7,173 nucleotides of DNA, taken from the NCBI GenBank assembly GCA_964352715.1, contig CAYGSU010000113.1, positions 1-7,173 of the forward strand. The letters are read 5' to 3'. Below, in pieces: positions 5,507-7,173 of the stretch (the first letter of the stretch is position 1; the number at the start of each line of letters is the position of its first letter). A model generated the notes under the pieces. It ran no database searches. It was not told where the DNA came from and saw only the letters and a list, made by a program, of their open reading frames with translations. This stretch comes from JAVKBW01 sp964352715. Its GTDB lineage: Bacteria > Pseudomonadota > Alphaproteobacteria > UBA8366 > Aestuariispiraceae. The position numbers and the translations under genes were made by a program.

Positions 5507-6394
5507 ATGCAAACAACAGACTGGAACGACCTGCGCTTTCTTCTCGCCGTGCAGCGCAGCCGCACGCTGACGGAAGCCGCGCACCGCCTGGGGGTTGATC
5601 AGACCACCGTCTCGCGCCGGCTGGCCCGGTTGCAGAACGGGTTACAACAGCGGCTGGTCGAACGGCAGGGCGATGGCGGATTGACGCTGACCGAGGCGGG
5701 CGAGGCCGTCGCCCGGCAGGCGGCGCTGATGGAACGTCATGCCGGGTTGATCGACGGATCGCCAGACCCGGACGCCCACCGCATTGCCGGCGCCGTGCGG
5801 CTGACAACGGTGCCGATTGTCGCGAACCGGATCCTGATCCCGAACCTGGCCGGCCTGCTGCAACAGCACCCCGCGTTGCAGGTCGAAATTCTGCCGGACA
5901 GCCGCGATTACAGCCTGACCCGGCACGAGGCCGACCTTGCCCTGCGCCTCAGCCGGCCGAAAACCGGCGGCACGATGGTCAGGGCAAGCCGGGTCGCAAC
6001 CCTGGCCTACGGGGTTTATGCGGCGGCGTCTTTAAGGCGCCCCGAGGCGCTCGGCTGGCTGACCTATGATGAAGCCATGGCGCATGTGCCGCCGGCGCGC
6101 TGGATCGCCCGGCATCTGCGGGGCAGGGACGAAGCATTGGCATCATTGCGCGTTCGCGATGGCGACACCCTGTTTCAGGCGGTGCTGGCGGGTCTCGGCA
6201 AATCGCTGCTGCCGCTCGCCGTGGCCGATGGCGATGCACGGCTGGTCCGGCTGGACGAGACCGGCGGGAAGGGTGTCCTCGGGCGGGATGCCTGGCTGCT
6301 CGGCCATGCCGATCTGCTCGACCAGCCGGCGGTGCGCGCCGTCGCCGACTGGCTAACGGCCCTTCTGCGGCAAAAGGTGAAAGGCAGCGATTGA
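5507..6394 (+). CDS. LysR-type transcriptional regulator
   Basis: The 295-residue product has the standard LysR layout and length. An N-terminal winged helix-turn-helix spans about residues 5-63, with the recognition segment in LTEAAHRLGVDQTTVSRRL (21-39), followed by a linker helix (about 64-90) and an effector-binding domain from about 95 to 285. The start follows the family pattern (MQTTDWNDLRFLLAV). No Shine-Dalgarno sequence precedes it, and a predicted -10 box sits six bases upstream, so the message may be leaderless. The gene is divergent from the yciI-GST-MOSC operon, and a 12-bp inverted repeat reaches its first base. The usual LysR arrangement therefore suggests that it controls that operon and represses itself. 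The effector domain does not reveal the inducer. It converges with dnaQ across 20 bases. No frameshift or truncation is seen. Confidence 0.93.
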   Translation: MQTTDWNDLRFLLAVQRSRTLTEAAHRLGVDQTTVSRRLARLQNGLQQRLVERQGDGGLTLTEAGEAVARQAALMERHAGLIDGSPDPDAHRIAGAVRLTTVPIVANRILIPNLAGLLQQHPALQVEILPDSRDYSLTRHEADLALRLSRPKTGGTMVRASRVATLAYGVYAAASLRRPEALGWLTYDEAMAHVPPARWIARHLRGRDEALASLRVRDGDTLFQAVLAGLGKSLLPLAVADGDARLVRLDETGGKGVLGRDAWLLGHADLLDQPAVRAVADWLTALLRQKVKGSD

Positions 6395-6398
6395 CCAG

Positions 6399-6413
6399 CC
6401 GGCGCTGCGCCGG
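6399..6413. terminator. Candidate hairpin between lysR and dnaQ
   Basis: CCGGCG (6399-6404) and CGCCGG (6408-6413) form a perfect 6-bp GC stem with a CTG loop. It fills the 20-base gap where lysR and dnaQ converge. No T-run follows on either strand, so a terminator role for both genes rests mainly on position. Confidence 0.35.
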
Positions 6414-6414
6414 G

Positions 6415-7110
6415 TCAGGCCTGCAGCCAGAGCGGGTTGGTCATGGTCTTGAGGAACGCGGCATGGGCCGCCTTTTCCTCTTCGCTGGCGTGGTGCGGGC
6501 GCGCCGGGCGCACGGGTCGTTCGGCAATCAGCGCGGCGCGGGATTGTTCGTCACCGGGATCGGTATCTTCATCGGACGCGCCCAGAACAAGGCCCGGCTG
6601 CTTGCCGCCAAGCAGCTCGACATAAACTTCCGCCAGCAGCTCCGCATCCAGCAACGCGCCGTGATGGGTGCGCGCGGAATTGTCGATTTCGAACCGGCTG
6701 CACAACGCATCGAGATTGACCTGCGCGCCGGGGAACCGCTTTTTCGCCAGCGCCACGGTATCGAGCGACCGGTCCATCGGCAGGGCCACGCGGCGGCACA
6801 GTTCCAGTTCCGCGTTCAGGAAGCGCATGTCGAATTCGGCGTTGTGGATCACCAGTTGCGCCTCGCCGATGAAATCCATGAAATCGGCGACGATATCGGC
6901 GAAGACCGGCTTGTCGGCCAGAAACGCTTCCGACAGGCCGTGGATGCGGAACGCGTCGTCCGGCATGTCGCGTTCCGGGTTGATGTACTGGTGGTAGGTG
7001 CGGCCGGTCGGCACGGTGTTCTGCAATTCGATGCAGCCGATCTCGACAATGCGATGCCCGGCCCGTGGCGACAGGCCCGTGGTTTCGGTATCCAGAACGA
7101 CTTCACGCAT
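6415..7110 (-). CDS. dnaQ: DNA polymerase III epsilon subunit, 3'-5' proofreading exonuclease
   Basis: Epsilon removes mismatched bases at the 3' end during replication, as part of the polymerase III core with alpha (DnaE). The 231-residue protein has all DEDDh catalytic residues: D7 and E9 in LDTETTG, D94 in HNAEFDMRFLNAE, and H150 with D155 in THHGALLDAELLAEVY. After the exonuclease domain (about 1-168), QPGLVL (171-176) fits the beta-clamp-binding pattern Q-x-x-L-x-L. An acidic linker (about 178-190) and a C-terminal helix segment, EEKAAHAAFLKTMTNPLW (211-228), follow and are expected to bind alpha. The start is supported by a strong GAGGGAG (7117-7123) six bases upstream. The gene converges with lysR. 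In many alphaproteobacteria it follows coaE and neighbours secB; the upstream side lies beyond the window. The identification is secure. Confidence 0.97.
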   Translation of the reverse strand: MREVVLDTETTGLSPRAGHRIVEIGCIELQNTVPTGRTYHQYINPERDMPDDAFRIHGLSEAFLADKPVFADIVADFMDFIGEAQLVIHNAEFDMRFLNAELELCRRVALPMDRSLDTVALAKKRFPGAQVNLDALCSRFEIDNSARTHHGALLDAELLAEVYVELLGGKQPGLVLGASDEDTDPGDEQSRAALIAERPVRPARPHHASEEEKAAHAAFLKTMTNPLWLQA

Positions 7111-7173
7111 GGCGATCTCCCTCGCGCCATATCACCGGATTCGGCGTCCAAGGGCAAAGGGGTTTTGGGCAAA
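7111..7173 (-). other. Region upstream of dnaQ: ribosome-binding site, no identifiable gene
   Basis: The 63 bases before dnaQ contain its Shine-Dalgarno sequence (GAGGGAG on the minus strand, 7117-7123). Minus-strand frames entering from the window edge are open for only about 13 to 24 codons, and none gives a recognisable protein end. One stops at 7132-7134 and another runs just into dnaQ. Either could be the tail of an upstream gene such as coaE, but the stretch is too short to say. No clear promoter is visible. Confidence 0.5.

Larger units (their letters stand above)
5462..5507. promoter_or_regulatory. Predicted LysR operator: perfect 12-bp inverted repeat between yciI and lysR
   Basis: The arms TTTTTGCAGATT (5462-5473) and AATCTGCAAAAA (5496-5507) are perfect reverse complements separated by 22 bases. 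The right arm ends on the A of the lysR start codon. LysR-type regulators usually bind dyad sites between themselves and a divergent target operon, and this is the only strong dyad here. The arms cover promoter elements of both genes, so binding could control both. A looser direct repeat also lies inside: TTTTGCAGATTGT (5463-5475) resembles TTTCGCATTGT (5484-5494). The repeat is certain from sequence; its role as the binding site is inferred. Confidence 0.7.

Noticed and set aside
4872..5807. Minus-strand open frame of 311 codons across GST, yciI and lysR
   Set aside because: It overlaps three well-supported genes in other frames, is dominated by arginine, alanine and proline, and would cover the regulatory region.
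6416..6426. Adjacent palindromes CAGGCCTG and CTGCAG at the dnaQ end
   Set aside because: These are short self-complementary sites inside the dnaQ coding end, expected by chance in GC-rich DNA.

Overview
The window looks like chromosomal DNA of a GC-rich alphaproteobacterium, most likely of the Rhodospirillales type. This rests on the combination of a lipoprotein MltA, an alphaproteobacterial Tim44-like protein (TimA), FxsA, SecB and a stand-alone DnaQ epsilon subunit. From general knowledge, these genes sit near one another in many alphaproteobacteria. No species assignment is possible from the sequence alone. All ten recognisable genes are intact and densely packed, and no RNA genes, insertion sequences, CRISPR arrays or phage genes are visible.

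Left part (1-3927), envelope and secretion block. On the minus strand, timA and mltA form a tight pair (5-base gap) driven by a near-consensus promoter at 1944-1972. Divergent from them, fxsA and a histidine-phosphatase gene overlap by ATGA and are followed, after a 69-base gap holding a GC hairpin, by secB. The products are a membrane-anchored Tim44-like protein, an outer-membrane lytic transglycosylase, a polytopic membrane protein and the export chaperone SecB.

Middle part (3934-6394), accessory module. A minus-strand operon runs yciI-like, then glutathione S-transferase, then MOSC-domain gene (gaps of 6 and 33 bases). A LysR-type regulator is transcribed divergently from it. The short region between yciI and lysR holds a perfect 12-bp inverted repeat, and the two predicted promoters lie face to face and overlap. 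The lysR gene has no Shine-Dalgarno sequence, and its predicted transcription start falls on the ATG, so it may be leaderless. The module looks like a small regulated metabolic or detoxification unit whose substrate cannot be read from the sequence.

Right part (6415-7173). dnaQ, the replicative proofreading exonuclease, is on the minus strand and convergent with lysR, with all catalytic residues present. The last 63 bases hold its ribosome-binding site and no identifiable gene.

The most interesting part is the lysR/yciI-GST-MOSC unit: its compact operator, its overlapping promoters and the unusual three-enzyme combination.
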